A DNA stretch of 64,000 nucleotides from Marchantia polymorpha subsp. ruderalis (Eukaryota; Streptophyta; Marchantiopsida; Marchantiales; Marchantiaceae), in the NCBI GenBank assembly GCA_037833965.1, contig AP031357.1, positions 8,700,001 through 8,764,000 on the forward strand, read 5' to 3'. Below are positions 26,101 to 37,947 of this stretch, piece after piece; position 1 is the stretch's first letter, and each line of letters starts with the position of its first letter. The notes below the pieces were generated by a model, which was not told the DNA's origin, made no database searches, and saw nothing but the letters and a program-made list of their open reading frames with translations. A program made the position numbers and the translations under genes.

Positions 26101-27540
26101 GGCAGATGAGGGACCCCGCCTCATCTGAGGCCTCCGTCCGTTCCCCCGTCCGTCCGTCCGTCGGGCGGGCGGGCGGGAAGGCGGAGGCGAGTTGAGGAAG
26201 GGAGCGGGAGCGGGAGCCGCGGGCGCGGGCGCGGGACCGTGCCGCTCACTGGCACGACCGCGCGGTTTGCGCCAGCGGGCAGCGGACGACGAAGGGGCCG
26301 GGGAGGGGGAGGGAGAGAGGGGCGCGAGAGCGGGAGAAGCCGTGACCCTCTTGACGCTTTGTGGCTATGGCGGAAGGAAGAGCTGAGGTGAGCTAAGCTA
26401 GCGCTGGGATGGGGGGAAGGAGGAGGAGGAGGAGGAGGAATGAGGTGAGTGACAGCAGCTGGCGCTCTGTGCCGCGATGGAGGTGGGGCCGGGCGCGCGA
26501 GATCGGAGTGAGGCCCGGCATCTCGCTCGCATCCACTTTCGTGCGGGCCGAGGCGAGCGAGAGGCGAGGGCCGGGAGAGTGAAAAGTTCGTGTTTCGGTC
26601 TGTTGGGGCCAACGGAAGCGATCGCCACCGGGAGCCGATCGATTTCGGGATCGGGATCGCGGAGGGACCCGAAGGCGACCCACCGCCTGACCTCTTCTCG
26701 GAAGAAGATATTGTGGTGGGAGCGCGGACGAAAAAGAAAGCCTGCAGCAGAAGCAGCAGCAGCAGCGAGCGGGTGAGCAGGAGAAGGAGGAAGAGGAATT
26801 TCGATAATGGGATGCGAGTTGGGGGGGAGTAAGCTGAGCTGAGCTGAGTTGTGAGTTGTGAGTCGAGTTGAGTTAATGCGAGCACGAGAGTTGGAGTGCC
26901 AAATCGGGCATCATCCCATCCCGCACAAGAAGTGCTCAGCGCCGGGGGCTCCGCTGCCCGAGCCTGTGAGAACGCGCTACTGCTTCTTCTCGGCCTGCCT
27001 GTGTGCCACCTCGCACTCGTTCCTCTCTCTCTCTCTCTCTCTCCCTCCCTCTCTGTCCGTCTCTCTCTCTGGGGCCTCGCCTCGCCTCCCGCTAAGCGGC
27101 CTCTGACATTCATCTCTCACTGTCTGTCCCTCTCTCTCACACAACAACACTCTGAGCTTGTCTGACTGACTGTCTTCACCTTCCACGCTCCCTCCCCTCT
27201 TCTTCCGCACCCGTCTTGTAGTATCATCAACACGCCCTCCCCTCCCCTCCTCTCTCTCTCCCTCTCCCTCTCCCTCTCACTCTCCCTCCTCTAGCTCTCT
27301 CTGCCTCCATCTCTCCCTCTCGCTCCCCCGTGTCACCTCCTCATCTCCTCGCCTCTCCTCTCCTGGTCGCTCTATCTCGCCCCTTCTTCAATCGTCTGTC
27401 GCGCATTAGCTCTCCTCCTATCCCAGTCTCCTCTCGCCTCCCTCTCCAGTCGGTCTTCTTCCTTTCTGACGCGCACACGGACCAGCATTGCGCGGACGAA
27501 TGGCGGGGGACGGTGATGTGCTGTGATTGTTTAAACTCGG
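26101..27540 (+). promoter_or_regulatory. GC-rich then CT-rich promoter/leader region upstream of the WVD2-like gene
   Basis: About 26100-26800 is strongly GC-rich with short G/C-rich simple repeats (CCGT, GGGC). About 27015-27470 is a pyrimidine-rich tract of CTCT and CCCTCT runs on the plus strand. Plant promoters commonly carry pyrimidine patches close to the transcription start, so the start for the downstream gene is plausibly in or just after this tract. The direction and exact start are inferred from position alone. Confidence 0.45.
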
Positions 27541-29320
27541 TACGTGATTCTTCGCTCGGATGCTAGCGAGCGAGCGAGCGAGCGTTGGTTGTGAGCGAGT
27601 GAGTGGTCGAGTGGGTGGGGGAGTGAGCATGAGCTTCGCGGACGGCATAGTGAGAGATGTTTCGGCATTGGTAATAGTGTGACCAGAGCGGGAATTTTAG
27701 CTGCTGGTCGCCTCTGTGTCGGCTCCCGACTGGGAATCGCGGAGATTTGCATCGTCCCGCTTGTTCGCTCCATCGGTGTCGTTCTCGCACGCGGACCTCA
27801 TTCTCGCGGTGTTGAGCGCGCGCACTACGGAGAATGAATGTTCGAGTAATCTCGGCAGATCGGCAAACTGAAAGCATCGATCTCTGATTCCTGTGTGGCA
27901 CGGAGTGGTCTTCCTTCTGGAAGTTGTCGATAGTAGCTGGCTCCTTCGTGTTGTAAGCGGTTCAAGTGTTCTTCAGACTCTCTCTCTGCGTCGTGGATCA
28001 TTGAGGAAGTATGGAATCGTGCGTTCAAAGCTAGATCTGGACGATCTACGTTGTGTAGTGGGCTTAACTGTCAGTGCCATTGCTAGCAGGCAATGGTAGA
28101 ATACATGGCTGCACGTCACATTCATGAGGTTTCCTGCGTGTTTATCTTTGCACGTTCCCATCTTTGTCGCGGGGAAGGGGCTAATCTGTGTGGATTGCAC
28201 TTTGAAAGAGTTCTTGTAGTATATGATTGTTGAGTTAGAGAGTGCTGCTATGGAGCTGATCTTCGCAAAGCTAAAGAGCTTCAGTGTGTGCCGTCGACTC
28301 TAGCTGTCAAGTGCCATTGTCTTGGTCTTGTGGAGAACCTGGCTTTTCCTACTTAGAAATACGGTCGGGTTTGATATGTCTTCGTAGCTTTCTGTTGTGA
28401 GTTTGCACGCGTACTTCCGAATCAATTCACGCTGAGCTGTTCTTAAGAGTGTAGTTCATCACATAATCTGTCATCTATCTCTGCCGCAGGTCTTCATGGA
28501 AAGGGAACTTGCCTTTTGTGCAAAGCTTGTGCTTGCGAACTTGTGGGGACAGTGATATTCCCGTCAGTACTCTTTACCTCGGTACGTATGTCTGCGGAAG
28601 TCAGCCTTGCGGAAGTGTCAAGCTGACTTTTGGGTTGTAATGTCTATGAACTATTTTAAGTAGTGCTTATGGAGGTCTTCCAACTCCAGCTCGTCCCCGA
28701 AATGTCGCCCTTTTCCTATATATAGTCTTGAAATGTTCTACATTTTACTGGTCTTGTCGTGCTTGCCACTTCCTCCGCAGACCCGTCACCCCGCAGTATC
28801 ACGATCAGTCTGTCCCGTAACTGCATGCATGTCGTTTTCGCTCCGATGTTTGTCAAATAGGCAATCGGGTAGTTTCCTTCGTGGTTAGGAATTTTCACCC
28901 ATACGCATCTCACGTCTTTGAATGTCATGCAATCTGAAATCTTCGCCCTCACCCGACACTCCAGCATATTCTCTTTTTCGTCGGATTACGCCTGACGTGC
29001 TTTCGTATCTCTCTAGCAGGTGATTGGTACTTTCGATGGCATACGCGTCTCCATTTCACGAGTGAAACCTTGTTGATTTTAATGATATTGGATATATGAA
29101 ATCTATCAGCGCCTTGGCTGCTTAAATTCTTGGATTTGACGGCTGCTCGGATTTGAGACCTGCATCAGTGCAGTGTCCCTTATCCTTGCAAAGTGAGATG
29201 CTTCACATTCTATCGGATCGTTGACACCTTGTACGAACAGCTCAGGAAACCGATACTCAGTTTCTACCCACTCTTTCTCAAGCAGAGGAAGAGTGACAGT
29301 CTTACGCGTTCCGTAAGAAG
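27541..29320 (+). other. Probable spliced 5' leader of the WVD2-like gene
   Basis: No protein-coding exon is recognisable. Candidate splice signals are present: donors after ACTCG and CCTCG, each followed by GTACGT (near 27541 and 28580), and acceptors CCGCAG (near 28489) and GAACAG (near 29241). These would give a leader split by introns. In-frame TGA lies shortly upstream of the ATG at 29321, so translation does not begin further up in that frame. An AGCG tandem repeat lies at about 27565-27584. Confidence 0.35.
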
Positions 29321-32300
29321 ATGAGTGAAGCCGGAGGAAATGAGCAGGACGTTACCTCTGTTGCCAGGACTCTAGATTTCTCCCTGGCTGAAAGCGGACA
29401 TCCAGACGGGATGAATGTCGATCAGGCCGTAGAATTGGATACTGGTGAAGCTGGAAACTCGGTGGCTGTTCACCATGACGACGAAGAAGAAGAAGACGGA
29501 GGTGCACTTCAAAATCTCGAAGAAGGTGGCGAAGAGAAGGGCGAAGAGAAGCATGTAATTAGTCATGGGGCAGAGAAAGCGGAGCATCTCAATGCCTCGA
29601 GTCTAAGAGAGGATGAATTTCAGAAACTTTTACTTCTGGCTGAAGAGTTCGAAGCAGATGAAAAGACCGGAGATGATGGCGAAGATACAGGGAACATGGA
29701 GGGAGTTGATGAAGGCAAGGGAGATTCTGGCAACAAGGAGGACCGTGATGGCAAGGTGAAGAATACACCTTGCCTGGCAGAATCTTGATGCATCCTTTTT
29801 GAATCTCAGCCCCACATCACGCAGTGAAGGAGCAATGCTTGCCACACTGGACCACAGCTGAAATTTACTAACCCCACTCGTGCTCTGTGGCCACACAGGG
29901 CCTTGCTCTCAAGGTGAAACCAGGCGCTGGAAAGACTCAGAAGACAGGAGCCGCACCTAACAGGAAGGGGCCAACGCCTGTTGCCAGAGTTTCCAAAGTC
30001 CGGCCGTCTACTGTTCCAATTACATCGGGCAAGAACGACAAGACAGAAATAGATGGAACTCCCAAGCGAAAGAGGCACGGAGAAGAAGGCGCAGTTGATA
30101 GTGAATCGCGTTCTCTGCCCACTACGCCCTCTGTTAATCGCACCAGCAATGGAACGCGGAAGTTAACTGTTCCGCAACCATTTGCATTGGCAACTGACAA
30201 GAGAGCTTCACTTGGGGGCCGACCAACGGATGGTGACTTGGCATCCAGGCTTGCCTTGCCGTCTTTGAAGAAGGTAATACATTCGCCGCCGCGTGCTCTG
30301 TTTGTCTGTACTATCTTCCTGGATTGTGCCAGTCACTGGAGTTTACACTCTCACATTGTGCCTGAATTGTGAGTTTCAATCTAGCACTGTGCCCAGGAAG
30401 TCAAAAGTTTGAATTACCGAGTCGAGAGAAACATCACGAATAATTTTTCTTTGTGTCGTTCACAGGCCCCTGCCCCAGCTAAGTTAACATCAAAGCTTTT
30501 TACGAAGCCATCTGAGGGCCCTAAGTAAGTGTACATTTCGCTGCTGTCTAAATTTATATCTGTCACTTGTCTCGATTGTTTGTCGAGTGCTTCCGTACCT
30601 GGTTTGTGGTACCACTTTTGAAGAGAAAGTTCTTAGGTCGCTCCGAGAGTATTACGATGAACTTTTCCTGGAGTCTGTCGGTTCTACGCCGTGACGTTGG
30701 GCAGATGAATCAGTATCCACGTGTGTATGACCGTGTTTCGAAGTATGATGAGGAAGCTGCTTAGGTTGTAAATGTGTGACGTTTGCAGCGAGGTTCACCG
30801 ATGTTCTCGCTCTGAGAGAACATCGGTGACGTTCCATCTACTTTATACACCTTTGTTTGGGTTGGTGGGGTTTAACCTTAAGTGTCTAAAAATATCTTTG
30901 GTTGTGATCCAGGCGATATGAACAGGGCACAGGTAAGGTGAAGAATGCAACTTCATCTTCTGAGGATGATCCCCGGTCCGGATCTCTACCATATCCTGCA
31001 CTGAAAATTAAAGCAAATCAGCCCCCTGTGACGAGTGCGAGCAGTTTCCAATTCAAGTGTGATGAGCGTGCAGAGAAGCGCAGGGAGGTGAGAACAAAGC
31101 TTTACATAGTTAATTATTTCCCTCTCTTTCTCTTCTGCTTCCGGTTCGGCGTATTTGTAATGTCCATCTCACACTTACCACGAAAAAATGACGATCTTTC
31201 TGCGAAATGTGCAGTTCTATAATAAACTTGAAGAAAGGCTAAGCGCCAAGGAGGCCGAGAAAACGCAGATTGAAGCCAAGACTCAGGTTAGACTCAATGA
31301 AGCTTCGAGTCTCTTCCGTTCGGATATTCGTGTACTAGGATGATATAAATGGAGAATTTTTACGTAGTGGAGTGTGGACAATTAGTCATGCTCAGGGGAC
31401 TGAAGTTGTTCCGTTTTCAAAAGAAGAGGTCTTTCTATTGCAACATGTCTCCTGTTTCTTGTAAAATTCATCTGCTACCCTGTGTATGTAGTTATTTTTG
31501 AAGAGTGGCTGCTAGCTTTTTGTTGAGATATTGCTCACGTCCTCTCTGCAGGAAGAGATTGAAGCCAAGATTAAGGAGCTCCGAAAGAGTCTAACTTTCA
31601 AAGCTAATCCCATGCCGAGCTTTTACCAGGAAGCCCCACCCCCGAAAGTCGAGATCAAGAAGGTTGGTGAAATTTACTTTGGTCGAAATCTGGATCGCAA
31701 ACTGAGAATTGCACGTACGAGATGTCCTTCGTGTGTTATATGTGACTGGAGTGTACCTCTCTCTGATACCTCTACCTGATTGCTTCAGCCCATTGTGAGC
31801 TAATGCATTAAGCTTCGATTGGTTTGCACCATTTTTTCCAGATTCCAACGACACGTGCGAAGTCTCCTAAGTTGGGTACATCTCGGCGTAGCAGTGGTGT
31901 AGGGACTATGATGGAGGATGCCAGATCCTGTAGAACTAGTAGAACTGATCTTGAACACAAATTAAATGGCCTCAGTGACGATGGTCAAAATAAGGACATC
32001 AAGAAAGCCCTGAAAAAGCCGTCAGCACTCACCAAAGCTCTAAGCGACAAAACGATGAGATCTGCCAAGAGTAACGGAAGACTGGACAACTCCAAAGCTC
32101 AGGCAGCTGCTTCATCTGGGGTCGGTGAGACTGATGCCAAACCGAAAGAGAATAAAGTAACTGTATCGGACTCGGCTGGGGATAGTGATGAAGGCAAGAC
32201 TAACAATGCCGAAGCTGCTCAGGACACCATCAAGGATGATGCAGCACCCGTTGGTGATTCTGTGACCAGTGACGGCAGTAACGGACTAAATGAGAAAGAT

Positions 32301-32525
32301 GGCAGCGGTGGAGCGAGCGAGAAGGCCAGCCGACCTTCCCAATCGTCCTCGTCCTCTGCATCGGAAGAAGGGAAAGACAAGATTGTGAAGACGACGAAGC
32401 AAAAATTGAAAGCCAGCACGCCCACACTTAGCAGTGCCGCCAAGCGTGAAACACCTATTAAGCATAGTAGCAAGAACAGTACCGAGATAGCTCACAGCGC
32501 TGCCGATGTGGCTGTTGCATCATAG
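29321..32525 (+). CDS. WDL: WAVE-DAMPENED2-like microtubule-associated protein (TPX2 domain), 7 coding exons
   Basis: Exons 29321-29755, 29899-30273, 30466-30524, 30913-31087, 31215-31286, 31552-31662 and 31842-32525 join in frame to 636 codons with GT-AG introns. The first ~145 residues are acidic. Residues 146-270 are basic, with an NLS-like PKRKRH near 200 and the family motif [14 protein letters not shown] near 236-249. The TPX2 C-terminal domain (about 335-409) begins [20 protein letters not shown] and ends near SFYQEAPPP. The long tail is low-complexity, Ser/Lys/Asp-rich. WVD2/WDL proteins bind and bundle cortical microtubules and influence directional growth. The exact splice at exon 3/4 (CCTAA|GTAAGT) keeps phase. 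An in-frame TGA upstream supports the start. The stop is TAG at 32523-32525. Confidence 0.92.
30795..30829. repeat. 14-bp perfect hairpin in intron 3 of the WVD2-like gene
   Basis: TCACCGATGTTCTC and its exact reverse complement are separated by 7 nt (GCTCTGA). It lies inside the intron 30525-30912, so it would be transcribed in the pre-mRNA. Confidence 0.85.
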
Positions 32526-33112
32526 GCCGAGGTAATTGCACCCTTGAGAGATAACCAGGCAACCATGCGAACGTGGCTGGCACATCGTTCCACGTTGCCC
32601 CTTGTGCACTGACAGCTTCTGGTGTTGCAATCTTTGCTTGCTCCTTTGCCAACAGGGTCGATCTAGCTTCACACCAGGCAGAAGTGCGTATCTGGTGAGC
32701 AAGGCTGCAACGTCATCAGAAGCAGCAGCTGTGTTAAAAGCTTCTACTGCGTTACTATGAGTTGTTTGTCTTTCCTGTTTGTTGGAGAAGGAAGTGTGGA
32801 AGAGAGAGTAGTGGTTTTTTTGCAGCAGTGAGACCCATAGCGAGTAGAAGGGTCAGCAGCAGGTTGAATTTGCAGTCGTAACAAATATAATGTATACTTT
32901 CCAGGACTACCCAGTTTCTTGTCAAATCCAGCGTGAGAGAAGTAATGATGTCTTCAGGGCGACTCGTCTTTGGCAGCTTAGTAGCTTTTCTAACGGTCGT
33001 GTTGCCTGTCCTCACGATCAAGTTGACTAATCAAGCCCTTGACTCTTGGCCTACTGCCCAAGCGTCATGATGTGCGATTTTCCTGACATATGGCATTGCA
33101 TGTGATGCTGTA

Positions 33113-33118
33113 AATAAA
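33113..33118 (+). terminator. Candidate poly(A) signal of the WVD2-like gene
   Basis: AATAAA about 590 nt after the stop codon, directly before a drop into a new GC-rich region. It is a plausible 3' end for the transcript. Plant poly(A) signals are loose, so this is only a candidate. Confidence 0.45.
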
Positions 33119-33129
33119 TATATTTTCAT

Positions 33130-35560
33130 GACAAGGCTCTATCCTCGGTGTAAGGGGCCCTGCATCCTTCTTCTCCACTCGGCTTCGACTTTGCGTCGCC
33201 GAAGCTCTCGAGACTCATCCTGCCGAGCGCTCCGCCACGCCTCCTCCTCCTCGAGGGTCGGTCGATCAAATGCAGTGGCGGTTCGGGACGGAGGGTAGCC
33301 CGAGCACGTAGGATTGTAGAGTTCAAGTCAGTGTGGAATCGCCGTCGTCCCGGACCTACGCACGATCCGTGCAGAGTCGTGCGTGGCTCGACGAGAAGCG
33401 TAGCAGAGGACGTGATCGAAAGAGTTCTTCGCTCGTGCCCCCACCCCTCCCCCGCCCCGAGCGGGCAGCTCGTCTCGTCTCCCGTGCAGGCCGACCCGGG
33501 ATCGGGCCCGGCCTGCGGACTGTGGGAGTGAGTCGCTAGTCGAGTGTCCGAGGTGGCAATTAGGTCGCTAGATAGAGCGGGTGAACTCCGGGTCGTTTAG
33601 GAGCCTGGTACCGATGTAAGCGCGCAGGCGCTTGTATAACGCCGCGAGGCCTGCTTTGTAAGAAATCGATATCAATTCTGCACGACGTCTTGTGTCCACG
33701 TGATCTGCTGACTGGCCCTGACTCCTGACTCCTGACACCTGACCCCTGACCCGGCTTCGGGCGTTACTCTTGTCTCCCTCCACCTGAGCCCTGACTCGCT
33801 GATGTCGTCGACCAACCCAGCCCAACCCAGCCCCATGCGGCCCCCGGCACCCTGCCGTTCATCCGCCGTGTTGGCCGACGTCATCTCATCCTGACACCTG
33901 CGCAGCGATTCACGCGGCCCCATACACGACGATGTGGTTCGAACCTCTCACCCGTACATCGACCCTCGAGTACACTTCGAAATTCTGGTGTGACAGAGAC
34001 GTGGCTGGTTGTGGTGTTGCCCGAAGCACGTGCAAGTGACAGGACCCTCAACAATCAAGGTCTCGCGCACTTGAGGGTGTGCTTTATCGATTCGGCGGGA
34101 GGTTTCGAAGTCCGATCGTTATCCATGAGATTCAAAGATGGTGACGATTGCCCCACCGTTCTCCGTATTGCAAATAACCCTGCAAGTTCCTCGTACTCGC
34201 CATTTCTCGTCATTACACCAGTGGCAAACTGCCATCGTATCTGTATGTGGTACAGTGGGATATCATTCTAGTTGCAGGCTCTCTGATCTGCCGTTGACGT
34301 TCGTAAGTCGCGTCGTATGGATTTTGAACACATCATTTGATTGGATGATCCGATATTGAGCTGTTCACAAGAGTACACTGACGCAATTATGACATTGCTA
34401 CAAGACTCCTGAACCGGATGTTCTGAGTAGCACACCTTACTGTGTAACATGTAACATGGACGTTAAGCTAAATCTACCTGCACCGTGCACGTTGCAAAGT
34501 TATTGGAGTCTTCAATGTGCAACATCGTATTTGTTTCCAGTTCTGGATAGAAAAGGTTGTCTTTTAAATTTTGTTTTGCAAGTGGACGGACGAATGGAGT
34601 ACATTAGTATGTCCTTGCACTAAATGCAACGATTCAATTTTCATTACATATGCAGGTTATATTCGAACTTCTTTCTTTGTTGGTCCTCTAAGATATACAC
34701 GAAGGGAGAAACATATTTCACAAATTAAGAGCTAAACATTGATAGAATGTCAAATATAAATTGTGGAACATTTAATCTATGTTCGATAATAGTTAAAATT
34801 TTAGTTGGGCATAGTAGAAGGAGTCGTATATGAGCTACGCGATAATAATCTACTACATGTGTGGTAATGTTGCCATGGATCGTTCTGATTGTCTACGTCA
34901 AAGAACCACCAAACTAAGCACTAAATGTACAAGAATTGTGTCTGATACTATCATTCCTTTGTTTACATAATCCTTTCGAATAATTGAAGGCGAGTTGAAC
35001 AGGACTCAATGAATAGGAATTTATATATAAGAGTGGGGACCAAGTAATATTGCCAAAAAAACATAAACTGGTTAGATCCCATCAAGCCCAGAGGGTAATG
35101 TGGGATAATGAATCCCAAGGAATCATTTCTAATACATCTGTTGGACAAGCTCTTAACACTGAGTACAACCAATACATACTCCAAGGGGGTTATGAATGCC
35201 ACGAGCAACCAAAAAATCATCACTTAACACGATCGGGCTACCCTAAACTAACCTAAGGATCGACTCTCATACATCACTTCGTTATGATTCAAGTGAACTG
35301 CGACTGGCAGAAGACCAACTGAATATTCTAAAGTACAGTATTGAGTTTGTATTATACATCTCTTTCCACTTGCCCCCCTACTTTCCACTTACTAAAAACA
35401 TTTGAGTCGGGAATTGTTTGCCCTTCAGAACGAGAAGAATTCGAATAGAGCACAGGACGTATCGAGACACAGGTTTCAGAGACAGTCATAAAAGGCATCA
35501 TTGGTTGACAAAGAAGCCAGCACTTATTGAGATATGGCACAATAAAAGTAGAATTTATCG
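33130..35560. other. Intergenic; GC-rich first part, AT-rich second part
   Basis: About 33140-33960 is GC-rich with a short CTGACTC/CTGACCC tandem pattern near 33718-33755 and repeated CCCAAC/CCCAGC near 33820. It resembles a promoter or leader but no exon follows that I can recognise. About 34400-35560 is AT-rich with no gene seen. Confidence 0.4.
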
Positions 35561-35565
35561 GAGAT

Positions 35566-35637
35566 TCCGTTGCCGGGACTAGAACCCGGGTCGCTCGGGT
35601 GAGAGCCGAGTATCCTAACCAACTAGACTACAACGGA
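35566..35637 (-). tRNA. trnE-CUC: tRNA-Glu (anticodon CUC), copy 1
   Basis: The minus strand folds into a full cloverleaf of 72 nt: 7-bp acceptor stem (TCCGTTG/CAACGGA), anticodon stem CTCGG/CCGAG with loop CTCTCAC giving anticodon CTC, and T stem CCGGG/CCCGG. CCA is not encoded and there is no intron, as is normal for a nuclear gene. A TTTT terminator lies about 18 nt downstream. The T loop reads TTCTAGT, with T at position 57 where a purine is expected (consensus TTCRANY), so the B box is slightly off. It differs from copy 2 at two bases. It is divergent from the MsrB gene. Confidence 0.93.
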
Positions 35638-36101
35638 TGATGCACTGTGTCTTGAAGAATTAGAATTAGAAAAGAATTTTTTATTTTAATGTACGTATAT
35701 TCTGGAAAAGGAGATAAATTAGGATTGCGAGCTGACCGGTGCAGGCGGTGGAGGCAGGCTTCGGGAAGGGCCTCGGACATTCGAGGAGCGCGAGCGAAGT
35801 CCGACGCGTGCTCTCGAAGAGAGGAGGAGCTGACAAAGCGTCGTTGGCCGAGAGCCGAGAGCCGTGATCCGTAGCACCAGCTCCAGCTCCGCTCTCCGTC
35901 GCGCGCCTGTGCTCTGTAAGTGGACACGTCGGCTGCCTCTGCTGCCTCTGCCGGTCGGCTCCCGGCGCCTTTCGTTGTCTCCATCGTCGTGACTTCCTCG
36001 TCAAGCCATCGCCCGTGCCACTCCCCATTTCCTCGCCACCCCCGCGTAATCGCATCTCGACATTCCTCTCTTGCCTTCTCGTCTGTCGAATCTTGCTCCT
36101 G
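35638..36101 (+). promoter_or_regulatory. Intergenic promoter between tRNA-Glu and MsrB copy 1
   Basis: AT-rich next to the tRNA, then GC-rich from about 35740. From about 35880 to the ATG at 36102 I find no other ATG. If transcription starts in this range, 36102 is the first AUG of the message. Transcription start is inferred from the composition and from homology with the second copy. Confidence 0.45.
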
Positions 36102-37947
36102 ATGTCTAGCGTCGTCGCCTGCGTCAATCCCATGCTCGCGTGCGATGCTGCTCATTTGGCGAAGGCTGCCTCGCGAGTGACAGGTGAGGTCCTCTGGCAC
36201 ACGGCCTGAATTCGCTTTCGCTGCCCCTTTTTTGAGTTGAGGGGAATTGGGATTCCCCGGAGTGAGTCGCTGTCACTGCTTCTTGACTTTGAGGAAATTT
36301 TCTCATGAGGTGTGCTAGTTTGCGAGTCTTTGGCGTCGTTACAAAATTGGCCATAGATGCAAGCTCCGTGGAGACTGTTGCTGAGAAATCGTAAGCTTGT
36401 TTTCTTTCTGATTTATCTTGGTTTGCCGGCTTGGCTTGGCGTGGCCTCGAGTGGGAACTGAAGATTGTGGAGGGCATTAGGTTAATTCGTTGTAACACTT
36501 CGTGTCCTAGGCCAAATGCCCAAGCGAAGCATACAAAATTTAATTATCCGACTTTTGTCCAGGTGTTAAGGCGATTGCGCTCGGGAACAGTGGAATTACA
36601 CGCCTGGAATCTCTCTGTAGACAAAATCGTCTCTTAGGTTGTGAGTCAAGCAGATTATCATCTAGCATTATTCGTGGTGCGAGAGTCATGGGTACAACTT
36701 CGTCCGCTTCACAGGGTCTTCCTACCCCTGTGGCCCAGGAGGTTTCCAGCGGTGGTAGGTTTTCAAACTCGCTGTTTCTTGTGATGGTCCAATTTATAAT
36801 CTCTAGAAACCTACGAGTTTCCAGGAGACAAAACGTTCGGAATTTGATATGGAATAAAGTGCCATGTAAATTGAAATCTCCAAAGGATTGCATGTGAGCT
36901 GTTTTTCCACAGTAGCACCTGTTTCTGAATTGTTCACATTCCAATTCCTGCAGAACAAGTAGACTTCAAATCCATCAGCGATTCAGAATGGCAGAAACGT
37001 CTGACGAGGGAACAGTTTAACGTCGCAAGACAGAAAGGAACCGAGAGGGCATTCACAGGGTGGGTTACCAGATATCTCTCTCCTGCCTTCATATCAGGGT
37101 CGCGTTTGCCTGCTTACCCCTGGACATGACGTCTCGTTTTCTCTTCTTTTGTGTCTGGTGAATATCTAGACCGCCTACTTCAAAGTGAGTAGGGTGCAAG
37201 TGATTCTAAATCGTTGATTATGTGCAGAGAGTACTGGAACACGAAGACTTCCGGAACATATTTGTGCGTATGCTGCCAGACACCACTCTTCGAGTAAGTA
37301 AATAAGCCTTTGTTTATGATCCACTTACAGCTGAGTTTTCTGATCAATTCTGAAGAAACGCACGGATGTGTACTGCGTAAAGAAATTTAAACAGTCTCCT
37401 AATGTCGTCCTGATGATGGCTGCCATTTTTTGCAGTTCATCTACCAAGTTTGATAGCGGCACAGGTTGGCCCTCATACTGGGAAAAAATTGGGGATAATG
37501 TGAAATCAGAAACGGATCGGTCCATTCCATTTATGCCACGAACAGAGGTGTTGTGTGCCAAATGTGATGCACATCTTGGGCATGTATTTGATGATGGTCC
37601 CCGACCTACTGGAAAACGTTACTGTATCAATAGGTAAGAGAGTCCTCTACTTGAGTCATACGCTTAGACCAAAATAGAGCTAAATGAAGTAAGATACTAC
37701 TTGCAATTGAACTTACAATAGAATCTCTTTTTCTTCTCTTCGATCCTTTTCTTTTCTGGTTAATTGTTTTTCAAACTATCGTGTAGCTGGCATGCACAAC
37801 GAATTCAATCCGCTCGTTTGCACTTTGTTGGGTGCACCATCTCGTAGTTCAAGCAAGAACACTAAGTTGCATACTTGGACCCTCTTACTTACTCTTCTTA
37901 CGTGACTTTGCAGTGCATCTATCAAGCTGAAACCAGAAGAAAAGTGA
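36102..37947 (+). CDS. MSRB: Methionine-R-sulfoxide reductase B, copy 1, with probable plastid transit peptide
   Basis: Exons 36102-36183, 36638-36754, 36954-37059, 37228-37293, 37436-37633 and 37914-37947 join in frame to 200 codons. MsrB reduces methionine-R-sulfoxide in oxidised proteins. The core shows zinc cysteines C115-x2-C118 and C164-x2-C167, GTGWPS, the [10 protein letters not shown] block and catalytic Cys187 in RYCINS. The resolving-Cys position in G-C-GWPS is Thr, the pattern of 1-Cys plant MsrBs such as Arabidopsis MSRB1. The first 44 residues (ending [16 protein letters not shown]) are Ser/Arg-rich with few acidic residues, as in plastid transit peptides, and total length matches plastid MsrBs (about 200). 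If the first exon is noncoding, translation from ATG 36688 gives a 156-residue core. The start choice is inference; the core is firm. Confidence 0.93.

Noticed and set aside
26121..27113. 330-codon minus-strand open frame, the second longest in the window
   Set aside because: It lies in GC- and CT-rich simple sequence, its product is Pro/Ser/Arg low-complexity, and frames are open on the other strand too. It is a composition artefact of the promoter/leader region.
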